From the NCBI GenBank assembly GCA_017857815.1, contig JAFMCL010000018.1, positions 1 through 57,027 of the forward strand: DNA of 57,027 nucleotides. Reading direction: 5' to 3'. The DNA comes from Flavobacteriaceae bacterium. GTDB taxonomy: Bacteria > Bacteroidota > Bacteroidia > Flavobacteriales > Flavobacteriaceae. Below, piece after piece: positions 39,371-51,363 of the stretch (positions are counted from its first letter, which is position 1; every line of letters begins with the position of its first letter). Made by a program: the position numbers and the translations under genes. The notes under the pieces were generated by a model that did no database searches, was not told where the DNA came from, and saw only the letters and a list, made by a program, of their open reading frames with translations.

Positions 39371-40674
39371 GAACAAAAACTTTAAATAAAAATACCATTA
39401 ACGTAATCACCCTTGGGTGTTCAAAAAACGTTTATGATTCGGAAGTTTTGATGGGACAACTTAAAGCCAGTCAGAAAGAAGTAGTTCATGAAAAGGAAGG
39501 GAATATAGTAGTAATTAATACCTGTGGATTTATTGATAATGCCAAAGAAGAATCGGTAAATACGATTCTAGAGCAAATCAAGAAAAAGGAAGCGGGGGAG
39601 GTCGATCAGGTTTTTGTAACAGGTTGCTTAAGTGAGCGTTATAAGCCGGATTTGCAGAAAGAGATACCTCAAGTAGACGCCTATTTTGGCACTACCGAAT
39701 TGCCTCAGTTGCTTAAAGCATTGGGTGCGGATTATAAGCACGAATTGCTTGGAGAGCGGGTAACGACAACCCCAAAAAACTTTGCATATTTTAAAGTTTC
39801 TGAGGGTTGTGATCGTCCTTGTTCTTTTTGCGCAATTCCGTTGATGAGAGGAAAACACCTGTCTACACCGATTGAGGAATTGGTTAAAAGAGCAGCCACT
39901 TTAGCTGCAAGCGGTGTAAAAGAATTAATCTTGATTGCTCAAGATTTAACTTATTATGGACTCGATCTTTACAAGGAAAGACGCTTGGCCGATTTGTTGA
40001 GAGCCTTGGTGAAAGTCGATGGAATTGAATGGATCAGAATGCATTATGCATTTCCCTCTGGTTTTCCGTTGGAGGTAATTGATGTAATGAAACAAGAACC
40101 TAAGGTTTGTAATTATTTGGACATTCCACTACAGCATATTTCTGATTCTATTTTAAAATCAATGCGTAGGGGAACGACTCAAAAGAAAACGACTGAATTG
40201 ATCAAAAATATTCGTGGAATTTTGCCTGAAATTGCGATCCGAACTACTTTGATTGTAGGTTATCCAGGAGAGACGGAAGGGGATTTTGAGATTTTAAAAA
40301 ACTGGGTTGCTGAAACGCGTTTCGAGCGATTGGGGTGTTTTACTTATAGTCACGAGGAAAATACTCACGCATATGAATTGGAGGACAATGTTCCTCAAGA
40401 AGTTAAGCAAGAGCGCGCTAATGAAATCATGCAGATTCAATCACAGATTTCATGGGAGCTTAACCAGACAAAAGTTGGGAAAATCTACAAATGTGTTATT
40501 GATAGAAAACAGGGCAATCATTTTGTCGGTAGAACAGAAATAGACTCTCCTGATGTTGACAATGAAGTACTTATTGACGCCGAGAAATTTTATTTAAAAA
40601 CAGGAGATTTTGCTACGATTGAAATTACCGAAGCAACTGACTTTGACCTGTATGGCGTTCCTGTAAAAAAATGA
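39367..40674 (+). CDS. rimO: Ribosomal protein S12 methylthiotransferase RimO
   Basis: A 435-residue radical-SAM methylthiotransferase acting on an Asp of S12. The N-terminal UPF0004 domain has C18 (TLGCSKN), NTCGFI and GCLSE cysteines for the auxiliary cluster. The radical-SAM triad is in CDRPCSFCAIP. A C-terminal TRAM domain (GKIYKCVIDRKQGNHFVGRT) follows. It starts at TTG, overlapping the hydrolase stop (TTGA), the same arrangement as at the regulator/ABC1 junction. Confidence 0.96.
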   Translation: MRTKTLNKNTINVITLGCSKNVYDSEVLMGQLKASQKEVVHEKEGNIVVINTCGFIDNAKEESVNTILEQIKKKEAGEVDQVFVTGCLSERYKPDLQKEIPQVDAYFGTTELPQLLKALGADYKHELLGERVTTTPKNFAYFKVSEGCDRPCSFCAIPLMRGKHLSTPIEELVKRAATLAASGVKELILIAQDLTYYGLDLYKERRLADLLRALVKVDGIEWIRMHYAFPSGFPLEVIDVMKQEPKVCNYLDIPLQHISDSILKSMRRGTTQKKTTELIKNIRGILPEIAIRTTLIVGYPGETEGDFEILKNWVAETRFERLGCFTYSHEENTHAYELEDNVPQEVKQERANEIMQIQSQISWELNQTKVGKIYKCVIDRKQGNHFVGRTEIDSPDVDNEVLIDAEKFYLKTGDFATIEITEATDFDLYGVPVKK

Positions 40675-40723
40675 AAACTTGTTGGTTGAAAAAAACACGA
40701 CTATATTTACATAAACATTGGCT

Positions 40724-42328
40724 ATGAATTTGGAGTATGTTTCTTATCGAGAAACGGCTTATTTTTCTGATTTAATCTGTGATTATTTAGAAGATAAAAA
40801 TTCTTTACAATCATTTCATAGTGGTTTTCCTTCTGCTGAAAATCTTTATCGTCAAGCACTTATAAAAAAGAGTGATTATTCTGATCACAATCGAGATCAC
40901 TTGTCGCTGGCTTTGAAAAATCAATACAAAGGGTTGGAAACCAGTCTTGAAGTCAAAAAAAATCTTGATTTATTAAAAGAAAAAAACACCCTTACAATAA
41001 CAACTGGGCATCAATTGAGTCTAATGACAGGCCCTCTTTATTTTATTTATAAAATAATTACGACCATTAAGATCACCAGGGAGCTTCAAGAAAAATATCC
41101 TGATTTAAATTATGTACCAGTTTATTGGATGGCAACCGAAGATCATGATTTTGAAGAAATAAGTGCTTTTGTTTTTCAAGGGAAAAAATTTAAATGGAAC
41201 CAGCAACAACAAGGGGCTGTTGGAAAAATTGACACAGCCAGCCTTGAAAGCTTGTTAAGTTTATTTGAAAAGGAATTAGGAAATGGTCTGAATGCATCTT
41301 CTTTAAAAAAGTTAATTGCGGCCAGTTATAGGGATCAAAAAGATTTAACAGCAGCAACAAGGGTTTTTGTCAATCATTTATTCGGAAAATTTGGATTGCT
41401 TATTATCGATGGAGATGATTCCATTTTAAAGCAAGACTTTGCTCCCTATGCTCGCGAAGAACTCAACAAAAACAATTGTTATTCTGAAGTTTTAAATCAG
41501 ATTGAAAAAATACAAGAGGAATACAGTGCAACCTATAAACCACAAGTCAATCCGCGGGAAATCAACTTATTCTATCTCACTCCTGGGGCTCGCTACCGTA
41601 TTACGCAGGAGGGAAGCATATTTCATCTCGAAGGATCAGAAACGAGCTTTACTTCGGAAGAAATTGAAAATGAATTGGCGAATCATCCTGAGCGATTTTC
41701 TCCGAATGTATTAATGCGTCCACTTTATCAAGAAGTGGTGTTGCCAAATATAGCCTACATTGGCGGCGGCGGAGAATTGGCCTATTGGTTGGAACTTAAA
41801 TCGTTTTTTAATCAACAAAAAGTTCTTTTTCCATTATTGTGTTTGAGAAACTCTGCACTTTTATTGAGTGAAAAGAGTGCCAAAAAGGCAAAGCAGCTCG
41901 AGTTGAGCGTCTCAGATTTATTTTTAAAAAGGAATGCGCTTATTAATAAAAAAGTAAGACAAATCAGTAACATAGAATTGGATTTGTCTTTTTTAAAAGA
42001 CGCTCTCGAGAAACAGTTCGATCATTTGGAAAGTTTGGTGGCAGCCACTGACATTTCTTTTTCTGGAGCGGTTAAAGCACAGAAAATCAAGCAGTTTAAA
42101 GGAGTCGACAGCTTAGAAGGTAGGCTGTTAAAAGCGCAAAAGATCAAGCTGAAAGATCATGTGGAGCGTTTGATTTTACTTCATGAGAATTTATTTCCAA
42201 ATGGAAGCCTTCAAGAACGTGTCAATAATTTCACTCCTTTTTATTTGGAAAATGGCGAAAACTTAATGGATATGCTATACGAATCCTTCGATCCTTTTTC
42301 CTATAAATTCACTTTGATTACTTTTTAA
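40724..42328 (+). CDS. bshC: Bacillithiol biosynthesis cysteine-adding enzyme BshC
   Basis: BshC of 534 residues, proposed to add cysteine to GlcN-malate in bacillithiol synthesis. TTGHQLSLMTGPLYFIYK and PVYWMATEDHDFEEI are diagnostic, and a coiled-coil insert lies near the C terminus. The ATG is preferred over a TTG 6 bp upstream. bshA and bshB are not in the window. Confidence 0.95.
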   Translation: MNLEYVSYRETAYFSDLICDYLEDKNSLQSFHSGFPSAENLYRQALIKKSDYSDHNRDHLSLALKNQYKGLETSLEVKKNLDLLKEKNTLTITTGHQLSLMTGPLYFIYKIITTIKITRELQEKYPDLNYVPVYWMATEDHDFEEISAFVFQGKKFKWNQQQQGAVGKIDTASLESLLSLFEKELGNGLNASSLKKLIAASYRDQKDLTAATRVFVNHLFGKFGLLIIDGDDSILKQDFAPYAREELNKNNCYSEVLNQIEKIQEEYSATYKPQVNPREINLFYLTPGARYRITQEGSIFHLEGSETSFTSEEIENELANHPERFSPNVLMRPLYQEVVLPNIAYIGGGGELAYWLELKSFFNQQKVLFPLLCLRNSALLLSEKSAKKAKQLELSVSDLFLKRNALINKKVRQISNIELDLSFLKDALEKQFDHLESLVAATDISFSGAVKAQKIKQFKGVDSLEGRLLKAQKIKLKDHVERLILLHENLFPNGSLQERVNNFTPFYLENGENLMDMLYESFDPFSYKFTLITF

Positions 42329-42406
42329 GGTTTACCAACATTTTTTTTTAATAAATTCCCTTTTAGACGCAATTATTCCAATTGAATAAATTGTATTTTT
42401 GACCTC

Positions 42407-43936
42407 ATGCAAGACAAAGTATTAATTCTTGATTTTGGGTCACAATACACCCAACTGATAGCCAGAAGAGTTAGAGAACTATTTATTTATTGTGAAATAC
42501 ATCCTTACAATAATCCGCCAAAAAGTTTGGCTGATTTTAGTGCAGTGTTACTTTCCGGATCTCCTTATTCTGTTCGTTCAGAATTGGCACCTCATCCCGA
42601 TCTTTCTGAAATCAGAGGGAAAAAGCCATTATTGGCGGTATGCTACGGAGCGCAGTATTTGGCTCATTTTTCGGGAGGGGAAGTAAAGCCTTCGGATACA
42701 CGTGAGTATGGAAGGGCACATCTTTCTTATGTAAAGCCAGAAGAAACTTTTTTTGAAAACATTCCTAGTGATAGTCAGGTATGGATGAGTCACAGTGACA
42801 CTATTGATTCTCTTCCTACGGATGGAGTCTTGCTTGCGAGTACAACGGATGTTAAGAATGCTGCCTTCAGATTTGATAATGAGCTCACCTTTGGTATACA
42901 GTTTCATCCAGAAGTTTATCATTCTACAGATGGGAAGCAGTTGTTGGAAAATTTCCTTGTTAAAATTGCCAACTTAAAACAAACTTGGACTCCTGACTCT
43001 TTTGTTGAAATGACAATCAAAGAACTTAAAGAAAAAGTTGGAACAGAAGAAGTGATTCTTGGACTTTCTGGAGGCGTTGACTCTACCGTTGCGGCTGTTT
43101 TGTTGCACAAAGCGATTGGCGATCAATTGAAATGTATTTTTGTAAACAATGGTCTGCTTAGAAAGAATGAATTTGAAAATGTTCTCAAGCAATACGAAGG
43201 GATGGGATTGAATGTGAAAGGCGTTGATGCCTCAGATCAATTTCTAACCGCTTTAAAAGGAGAATCTGATCCTGAAACAAAACGAAAAATAATAGGAAAC
43301 ACCTTTATTGATGTTTTTGATCATGAGTCAAAAACATTACCCAAGGTTAAATGGCTCGGACAAGGCACGATCTATCCAGATGTGATAGAATCGATTTCGG
43401 TCAACGGTCCCTCGGCTACGATCAAGTCGCATCACAATGTGGGGGGATTGCCTGATTTTATGAAGTTAAAGCTTGTAGAACCTTTAAGAATGTTGTTTAA
43501 AGATGAAGTTAGGAGGGTAGGAGGAAGTATTGGAATCGCACCGGAACTGTTGGGTCGACATCCTTTTCCAGGCCCTGGATTGGCCATTCGTATTTTGGGA
43601 GACATCACCCCAGAAAAAGTTAGTATATTACAAGAAGTAGATGCCATTTTTATCGACGGACTTAGGTCTTGGGATTTATATGATGACGTGTGGCAAGCGG
43701 GAGCAATTTTACTTCCAGTCAATAGTGTAGGTGTAATGGGAGATGAAAGAACCTATGAGAAATGTGTTGCCTTAAGAGCAGTGCAGTCTACTGATGGAAT
43801 GACAGCGGATTGGGTTGATTTACCCTATGCTTTTCTTCAGAAGATATCTAATGAAATAATCAACAAAGTAAAAGGAATTAACAGGGTTGTCTATGACATC
43901 AGCTCAAAGCCCCCTGCAACTATTGAATGGGAATGA
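42407..43936 (+). CDS. guaA: GMP synthase (glutamine-hydrolysing)
   Basis: GuaA of 509 residues, converting XMP to GMP. The class I glutaminase domain has C79 (AVCYGAQ) and the FHPEVYHS histidine/glutamate. The ATP-PPase P-loop [13 protein letters not shown] and the dimerisation domain ending KPPATIEWE follow. A TATTTTTG box lies 5 bp before the start. Confidence 0.98.
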   Translation: MQDKVLILDFGSQYTQLIARRVRELFIYCEIHPYNNPPKSLADFSAVLLSGSPYSVRSELAPHPDLSEIRGKKPLLAVCYGAQYLAHFSGGEVKPSDTREYGRAHLSYVKPEETFFENIPSDSQVWMSHSDTIDSLPTDGVLLASTTDVKNAAFRFDNELTFGIQFHPEVYHSTDGKQLLENFLVKIANLKQTWTPDSFVEMTIKELKEKVGTEEVILGLSGGVDSTVAAVLLHKAIGDQLKCIFVNNGLLRKNEFENVLKQYEGMGLNVKGVDASDQFLTALKGESDPETKRKIIGNTFIDVFDHESKTLPKVKWLGQGTIYPDVIESISVNGPSATIKSHHNVGGLPDFMKLKLVEPLRMLFKDEVRRVGGSIGIAPELLGRHPFPGPGLAIRILGDITPEKVSILQEVDAIFIDGLRSWDLYDDVWQAGAILLPVNSVGVMGDERTYEKCVALRAVQSTDGMTADWVDLPYAFLQKISNEIINKVKGINRVVYDISSKPPATIEWE

Positions 43937-43957
43937 TTTTTGATATTTATTTTTAAG

Positions 43958-45712
43958 ATGAGATTTTCTAGAATTCTATTTACCGTATTTTTTTTCTCCA
44001 GCACTCTGGTTTTCAGTCAAGATCAAGGAGTCCCTTCTGATTTTGGTTCTCACAAAGTAAAGAGAAATCAGACCTTATACAGCATTTCGAAGACCTATGA
44101 CATTTCTGTTGAGCAATTGAAAGAATACAATCCTTTGGTGGAGAGAATCGGGCTCAGAAAACGCATGATACTTCGAATTCCAATTTACAAAACAATCGAA
44201 CCTGTAGTAGAAAAAGTGAATGAGAATGTTGAGGATGGAGATTTTCAAACTTATAAAGTAAAAGCAAAAGAAACCAAATGGCGGATCGCCTATAACCATC
44301 AGATTTCGGTTAAAACTCTCGATTCTTTAAATCCAGAATTGTCAGAAGGATTGAAGGTGGATCAAGAAATTCGAGTACCAATCATACATACTTCCGCAGT
44401 AAGTGAAACTTGGGACAGTACTTATAATTATTATACGGTAAAACCCAAAGAAGGTTATTATAGAATCGAAAAAAAGATTGGGGTTAACCAACAAGTTTTA
44501 GACTCTCTAAATCCAAAATTGATTAAAGAGGGTTTGCAGCCGGGAATGATTTTGAGAGTTCCTATGGAAAGTAGAGGGAACCATAAAGTAGAAGACGATT
44601 TGTTGGTGGAAAGAATTTCATTATTAGACTCGATTAAGGAATCTAAATCCATTCACCTTGGCGTAATGCTTCCTTTTAAAGTCAATGAAATTGAATTTGA
44701 TTCCATTGAAAATACAAGAGAATTATTAAAACGAAGGAATTTACATACGCTCTCGACTGATTTTTATTTCGGAATCTTGATGGCTGCAGAAACATTGAGC
44801 CAATCTGGAATGGAAGTTCAACTGTCTGTCTATGATACTGAAAATAACATTAAAAAGATTGACAGCATCGTCAAGGAGAATGATTTTAGTGACACAGCAG
44901 CCATCATTGGCCCATTGATCTCCTCGAATTTTGATTATTTATCTTCAAAATCAAAGCTTAAAAACATTCCTAAGATCGCACCACTTTCTACCAACCCTGT
45001 CGCTCCCAGAGTCGCGGTATATCAGTCGGTCACTCCGAAAGAAATTTTACAAAAGGAAATGATGACGTACCTTAATAAGTCCTTAAACAGGGAGGATAAT
45101 ATTGTCATCGTTGCAGATTCAGCGAACCGTTATTCAGAACGGAACCTAAAGAAAATGTTTCCCAATGCAATTGTTTTAAGACCAGAGAAAACAGGATATT
45201 TGTTGCCAGAGTTGGTGGATTCCTTATTGGTTGATTCTCTCCCGAATAAAGTTATTTTGGAGAGTCAAAATTTCTCTCTTATTTCAAGTGCAAGTTCTCA
45301 ATTGAGTGCTCAGGTTTCTAAGGAGAGAGAAGTTCAACTCTTCACCACCTACAGAAGTAATGTGTATCAAAATAAAAATATTTCTCGAAAACAACTTGGC
45401 TTGTTAAAATTCACTTATACCACTGGTAGCCTGCCTCTTAAAGAAGGTGAATACAATGATTTTCAAAAAAAGTATATCGCCAGATTTGGAAAGCCACCGG
45501 TTCGAGAAGCCATCAAGGGCTATGATCTCACCATGGATGTATTGCTGAGAACAGCTTATTGTGGAAGCATGGAGAACACAAAGGATATTGGGGAAACCCA
45601 ATACGAAGAAAATCGATTTTTATATATCAACGAAACCCCTAATTATTATATCAATAGCGGTTATTTTATGTTGCAACACAGGGGTTATGATATATATGAA
45701 ATTAAGAAATAG
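43958..45712 (+). CDS. Periplasmic protein with three LysM domains and a PBP1/LpoA-like domain
   Basis: A 584-residue exported protein. The signal peptide MRFSRILFTVFFFSSTLVFSQ supports this ATG over a TTG 18 bp upstream. Three LysM repeats follow: KVKRNQTLYSISKTYDIS, YKVKAKETKWRIAYNHQIS and YYTVKPKEGYYRIEKKIGV. The second half begins IHLGVMLPFKVNEIEF and looks like a type I periplasmic binding fold, as in LpoA-like and amino-acid ABC receptors. It probably binds peptidoglycan and may regulate its synthesis; that role is inferred. guaA lies 21 bp upstream. Confidence 0.9.
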   Translation: MRFSRILFTVFFFSSTLVFSQDQGVPSDFGSHKVKRNQTLYSISKTYDISVEQLKEYNPLVERIGLRKRMILRIPIYKTIEPVVEKVNENVEDGDFQTYKVKAKETKWRIAYNHQISVKTLDSLNPELSEGLKVDQEIRVPIIHTSAVSETWDSTYNYYTVKPKEGYYRIEKKIGVNQQVLDSLNPKLIKEGLQPGMILRVPMESRGNHKVEDDLLVERISLLDSIKESKSIHLGVMLPFKVNEIEFDSIENTRELLKRRNLHTLSTDFYFGILMAAETLSQSGMEVQLSVYDTENNIKKIDSIVKENDFSDTAAIIGPLISSNFDYLSSKSKLKNIPKIAPLSTNPVAPRVAVYQSVTPKEILQKEMMTYLNKSLNREDNIVIVADSANRYSERNLKKMFPNAIVLRPEKTGYLLPELVDSLLVDSLPNKVILESQNFSLISSASSQLSAQVSKEREVQLFTTYRSNVYQNKNISRKQLGLLKFTYTTGSLPLKEGEYNDFQKKYIARFGKPPVREAIKGYDLTMDVLLRTAYCGSMENTKDIGETQYEENRFLYINETPNYYINSGYFMLQHRGYDIYEIKK

Positions 45713-47413
<1,701 letters not shown>

Positions 47414-47417
47414 CTCT

Positions 47418-49247
47418 ATGGAAGAAAAAAAATTTGATCCGCTACAGTTTATTGGATTCGTACTTATTGCACTGATTGTAACGTATATGCTTTATATGAA
47501 TAAACCCGCTGAGGTTGCAGAAGATAAGGCAGCCCCGTCGGACATTGAAGCTATTGATGCCTCAAACTCTCCCAATCCGATTCAAATTAATGATTCGCTT
47601 CAAAAAGTTAATTTGCAAAATACTTTTGGTATTTTCAGCAATTGGATGGTCGACAAGGGAACTGAGACACAAGTAATAGAAAATAAAAAATTACTTCTCG
47701 AGATAAGCCCCAAAGGAGGATTGTTAACGAAAGTTAGATTGAAAGAGTTTTTCAATTATCTTCAGGAACCGATGGATTTGGTAAAAGAAGGAAACAATTC
47801 ATTCAATCTAAAATTTGCAACCAAAGACGGCCGTCGTTTAAACACCAAAGATTTTTATTTCGCCCCTTCTTTAAGTTCAAGAAACGGGAAGGAAGAACTT
47901 TCGCTTAAAGCGGAAATTTCTAAAAATCAATACATTGAATTTATTTACAGCGTTGATGTAGCGACCTATTTGGTCAATTTTTCGATTCGTTCTGCAGGTA
48001 TCTCCTCTCTTTTGGATTTAAGCGAAGCCCCTCAAATGGAATGGGAAACTTCAACTTTTAGGAATTCAAAAAGTATTGATTATGAAAACCGTTATACGGA
48101 GCTGACTTATGGTTATGAAGAAGACAAAGTAGATTATTTGTCATTAACTGGAGACGATGAAGAGCAAGCCGAAGAAGTTCGATGGATCTCATTTAGACAA
48201 CATTTTTTTAGTGCGATACTTATTCCAAAACAAAAAATTTCTAAACTAGATTTGGCCTCAGTAAATCTTGCAGACGATGAATCTTTGGAAGAGGTGTATA
48301 CAAAAAAATTCACAGCTTCAATTCCTCTGACCTTCGAAGGAGGAGAATTAGACAGTCGTTTTGAATATTATTTCGGACCGACAGACTATGCAACTTTAAA
48401 AACCTATGACCGCGATCTAGAATCTTCTATTCCTTTAGGATGGGGAATTTTTGGATGGATCAACCGATTTATCTTCATGCCGTTGTTTGGATTTCTGTCT
48501 GGAATTTTTCCTTATGGAATTTCGATTATTATCATGACGTTAATCGTCCGTTTGGCGATGTCACCAGTGACTTATAAATCCTATGTTTCTCAAATTAAGA
48601 TGAAACTCCTGCGTCCTGAAGTAGAAGAACTTAATAAGAAATACAAAGATAACGCGGTTAAGAAGCAACAAGAGACCATGAGTCTGTACAACCGGGCAGG
48701 AGCAAATCCGATGTCGGGTTGTATTCCTGCTTTGATTCAACTCCCAGTTTTTTATTCACTTTTCAGCTTTTTTCCAGTAGCCTTCGTGTTGCGCCAAAAA
48801 AGCTTTTTGTGGGCAGACGATCTGTCTTCCTATGATTCGGTGATGGAATTGCCTTTCAATATTCCTTTCTATGGAGACCACATCAGTTTGTTTCCGATTC
48901 TTGCTTCTGTTGCGATTTTCTTTTATACAAGAATGACCACAGGACAGCAACCCATGCCGCAACAACCGGGAATGCCAAACATGAAGATTATCATTTATTT
49001 GATGCCTTTGATGATGCTATTCTTCTTTAATAATTATGCCAGTGGTTTGAGTTTGTACTATTTCGTTTCCAACTTATTGACCATCTTCTTGATGTTGGTT
49101 ATCAAAAACTACATTGTTGATGATGCCAAAATTCATGCGAAGATTGAGGAAAACAAAAAGAAACCTAAAAAGGCAGGTGGCTTTTCAGCGCGTTTGCAAA
49201 AGGCAATGGATCAGGCTGAAAAACAAAAAAATCTTAAAAAGAAATAA
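47418..49247 (+). CDS. yidC: Membrane protein insertase YidC
   Basis: YidC of 609 residues. The ATG 4 bp after the pyrG stop is chosen; a longer frame lies inside pyrG. The N-terminal membrane span (FIGFVLIALIVTYMLYM) is followed by a large periplasmic beta domain and the conserved five-span core starting GWINRFIFMPLFGFLSGIF. The hydrophilic-groove arginine is in LIVRLAMSPVTYKS. The Lys-rich tail (KIEENKKKPKK) can bind ribosomes. Confidence 0.98.
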   Translation: MEEKKFDPLQFIGFVLIALIVTYMLYMNKPAEVAEDKAAPSDIEAIDASNSPNPIQINDSLQKVNLQNTFGIFSNWMVDKGTETQVIENKKLLLEISPKGGLLTKVRLKEFFNYLQEPMDLVKEGNNSFNLKFATKDGRRLNTKDFYFAPSLSSRNGKEELSLKAEISKNQYIEFIYSVDVATYLVNFSIRSAGISSLLDLSEAPQMEWETSTFRNSKSIDYENRYTELTYGYEEDKVDYLSLTGDDEEQAEEVRWISFRQHFFSAILIPKQKISKLDLASVNLADDESLEEVYTKKFTASIPLTFEGGELDSRFEYYFGPTDYATLKTYDRDLESSIPLGWGIFGWINRFIFMPLFGFLSGIFPYGISIIIMTLIVRLAMSPVTYKSYVSQIKMKLLRPEVEELNKKYKDNAVKKQQETMSLYNRAGANPMSGCIPALIQLPVFYSLFSFFPVAFVLRQKSFLWADDLSSYDSVMELPFNIPFYGDHISLFPILASVAIFFYTRMTTGQQPMPQQPGMPNMKIIIYLMPLMMLFFFNNYASGLSLYYFVSNLLTIFLMLVIKNYIVDDAKIHAKIEENKKKPKKAGGFSARLQKAMDQAEKQKNLKKK

Positions 49248-49302
49248 CATACTGTTTTGCTGAGGCAGGGTTTCATTTAATTACTTCTCGTACCTTTACC
49301 TA

Positions 49303-50484
49303 ATGAAAAGGAAAAGAGTCATCGTAGGACTTTCTGGAGGTGTTGATTCTAGTGTTGCTGCACATTTATTAAATCAGCAAGATTATGAAGTCATTGGTCT
49401 GTTTATGAAAAACTGGCACGACGAATCCGTCACGATTTCTAATGACTGCCCTTGGCTAGAAGACAGCAATGACGCCATGTTGGTGGCCGAAAAACTGGGT
49501 ATCCCTTTTCAAACGGTTGATTTAAGTAATGAATACAAAGAGCGCATCGTTGATTATATGTTCGCGGAGTACGCCGCCGGAAGAACCCCCAATCCAGATG
49601 TGTTGTGTAATCGAGAAATTAAATTTGATGTTTTTTTAAAAATCGCACTTTCTTTAGATGCAGATTATGTGGCGACGGGTCATTATTGCCAAAAAGAAAT
49701 CGTGACCGATTCTGATGGTAAAAATATTTATCGATTGCTGAGCGGTGCTGATGAAAATAAAGATCAATCTTATTTTTTGTGTCAGCTTACGCAAGAACAA
49801 TTAGAAAAGACCCTTTTTCCAATTGGGAACCTTCAAAAAAAAGAAGTAAGAAAAATCGCCTTGGATCAAGACTTGGTGACTGCCGACAAGAAGGATTCTC
49901 AGGGACTTTGTTTTATTGGAAAAGTAAGACTCCCCGATTTTTTACAACAACAATTAAAACCAAAAATAGGGCAAATCATTGAAATCCCCCGATCGCATTA
50001 TGAAACGCCAGCTCCCGACAAAGAGTTAAGCCTTGAAGAACTGTCTTTTAAGCGTCGCTACCAAAGGGGAGATGGGAAGGTAAGGGGTTCGCATCAAGGA
50101 GCGCATTTCTTCACCATAGGCCAGCGCAAAGGCTTGTCAGTTGGTGGAACGCCAGACCCACTTTTTGTTGTTGACACTGATGTAAACGAAAACATTGTTT
50201 TTGTGGGGCAAGGAAAAGAACATCCAGGGCTGTTCAGAAAAGCATTGAAAGTAACCGAAGCAGCTACCCATTGGGTACGGCCCGATTTAAAGTTGAATGC
50301 AGGCGAAACCATGGAGGTTATGGCACAAATCCGTTACCGACAATCCCTTGAAAAGGCACGCTTGCACGCCACCGAAAAATTTCTCTATGTTGTTTTTGAC
50401 AACAAACAATCTGCCATCACTTCCGGACAGTTTGTCGCTTGGTACTCGGGAAATGAGTTGATCGGCTCAGGGGTAATTTCTTAG
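49303..50484 (+). CDS. mnmA: tRNA-specific 2-thiouridylase MnmA
   Basis: MnmA of 393 residues, which thiolates U34 of Lys, Glu and Gln tRNAs. PP-loop [15 protein letters not shown]; catalytic cysteines in [12 protein letters not shown] and [11 protein letters not shown]. The C-terminal beta-barrel is complete. It is the last core gene before the accessory region. Confidence 0.97.
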   Translation: MKRKRVIVGLSGGVDSSVAAHLLNQQDYEVIGLFMKNWHDESVTISNDCPWLEDSNDAMLVAEKLGIPFQTVDLSNEYKERIVDYMFAEYAAGRTPNPDVLCNREIKFDVFLKIALSLDADYVATGHYCQKEIVTDSDGKNIYRLLSGADENKDQSYFLCQLTQEQLEKTLFPIGNLQKKEVRKIALDQDLVTADKKDSQGLCFIGKVRLPDFLQQQLKPKIGQIIEIPRSHYETPAPDKELSLEELSFKRRYQRGDGKVRGSHQGAHFFTIGQRKGLSVGGTPDPLFVVDTDVNENIVFVGQGKEHPGLFRKALKVTEAATHWVRPDLKLNAGETMEVMAQIRYRQSLEKARLHATEKFLYVVFDNKQSAITSGQFVAWYSGNELIGSGVIS

Positions 50485-50618
50485 GAAAAAATCCCACTTT
50501 AATTTTTATTTTCAGGTTGACTTTTCCACATCATTAAATATTGACCTGTTGACATCCTACGGGATTGATTTTTTGCTTTTTTTCCATCTAATAATAAATC
50601 GTCCGTATATAAATTAAC

Positions 50619-50747
50619 TTATTTTTTATTTCGTTTTGGGGATTTTAAAGATGGTGTATTTTCGGGTATGTCTTTGTTATCTCTTGCTCGTCTATCAGGC
50701 TTTCCGGTTGATTTAGAAATCCTTTTTGGTTCTGGTTTAAGTACCAT
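50619..50747 (-). CDS. Small basic ORF, 42 residues, after the Coq4-like gene
   Basis: An uninterrupted frame beginning MVLKPEPKRISKSTGKPD and ending TPSLKSPKRNKK. It begins 7 bp after the stop of the Coq4-like gene and runs in the same direction. The composition (Lys, Arg, Pro, Ser) is unlike random AT-rich sequence and suggests nucleic-acid binding or a disordered tail. I recognise no family. It could also be chance. Confidence 0.35.
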   Translation of the reverse strand: MVLKPEPKRISKSTGKPDRRARDNKDIPENTPSLKSPKRNKK

Positions 50748-50754
50748 AATACTT

Positions 50755-51303
50755 TTATTTTATAATCCATATAATTCCGATTATGACTATTAATAATGGA
50801 AAAAGAAAAATCATTTGGCATATTAAAATCCAAAAAAGGAACTGAACCCATTGGAAAACCCCCATTTTTGTTACTTTTTCTTTTCGAGTAATTTCAACCA
50901 ATTTGTTAAATTCCATTTTCATAAATTCGGATTTACTGACTTTTAAGTCAATAATTCCAATATCATTCAATCCTTTTTTAAATCCTTGATAAACTGCTTT
51001 AGGATAAAGCCACAAACTGTATCCCATCGCCCAAAGACTAAAAATTACAATAGGGAAATGCTTCCAAAACCCAGTCGATATTTCCCAACCTGCAATGAAC
51101 GCTTCTCCTTTCCATGAAGTGTCGCATTTATTTAAAATATGTTGAATGTCGTGGATATGAATTACGTCCTTTCGGAATTGAGGGTTTGGCAATTTTAGAT
51201 AAATGCCAAATACTTTTAATTCAAAGGTTTTTTTATCAATTCCACCGTTTTCTGGAATTCCATTTTCTTTATAAAATTCAGCTAGTATTTTATCTAATGT
51301 CAT
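50755..51303 (-). CDS. Coq4-like membrane protein
   Basis: A 182-residue protein that I do not recognise by overall sequence. It contains HDIQH, then exactly 11 residues, then E (H51, D52, H55, E67), which is the HDxxH-x11-E metal motif of Coq4. The surrounding helices (FRKDVIHIHDIQHILNK, GEAFIAGWEIS) are compatible with that fold. A hydrophobic segment follows (IVIFSLWAMGYSLWLYP), and the last 25 residues are a strong membrane span. An ATG 24 bp upstream is also possible; a TAATTTG box between the two favours the later start. Flavobacteria use menaquinone, so a direct ubiquinone role is unlikely. Confidence 0.7.
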   Translation of the reverse strand: MTLDKILAEFYKENGIPENGGIDKKTFELKVFGIYLKLPNPQFRKDVIHIHDIQHILNKCDTSWKGEAFIAGWEISTGFWKHFPIVIFSLWAMGYSLWLYPKAVYQGFKKGLNDIGIIDLKVSKSEFMKMEFNKLVEITRKEKVTKMGVFQWVQFLFWILICQMIFLFPLLIVIIGIIWIIK

Positions 51304-51363
51304 TTTGTTTGTCAAATTACTGACCATCAGTTTAGGTAGTGTAGTAGTCAGTTTTATTAATTT

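Noticed and set aside
51304-51363. ACTGAC/GTCAGT inverted repeat between the GH97 and Coq4-like genes as a third cassette element
   Set aside because: The stem is only 6 bp, the ends lack AACGG/ATTGTT, and no internal segment is shared.
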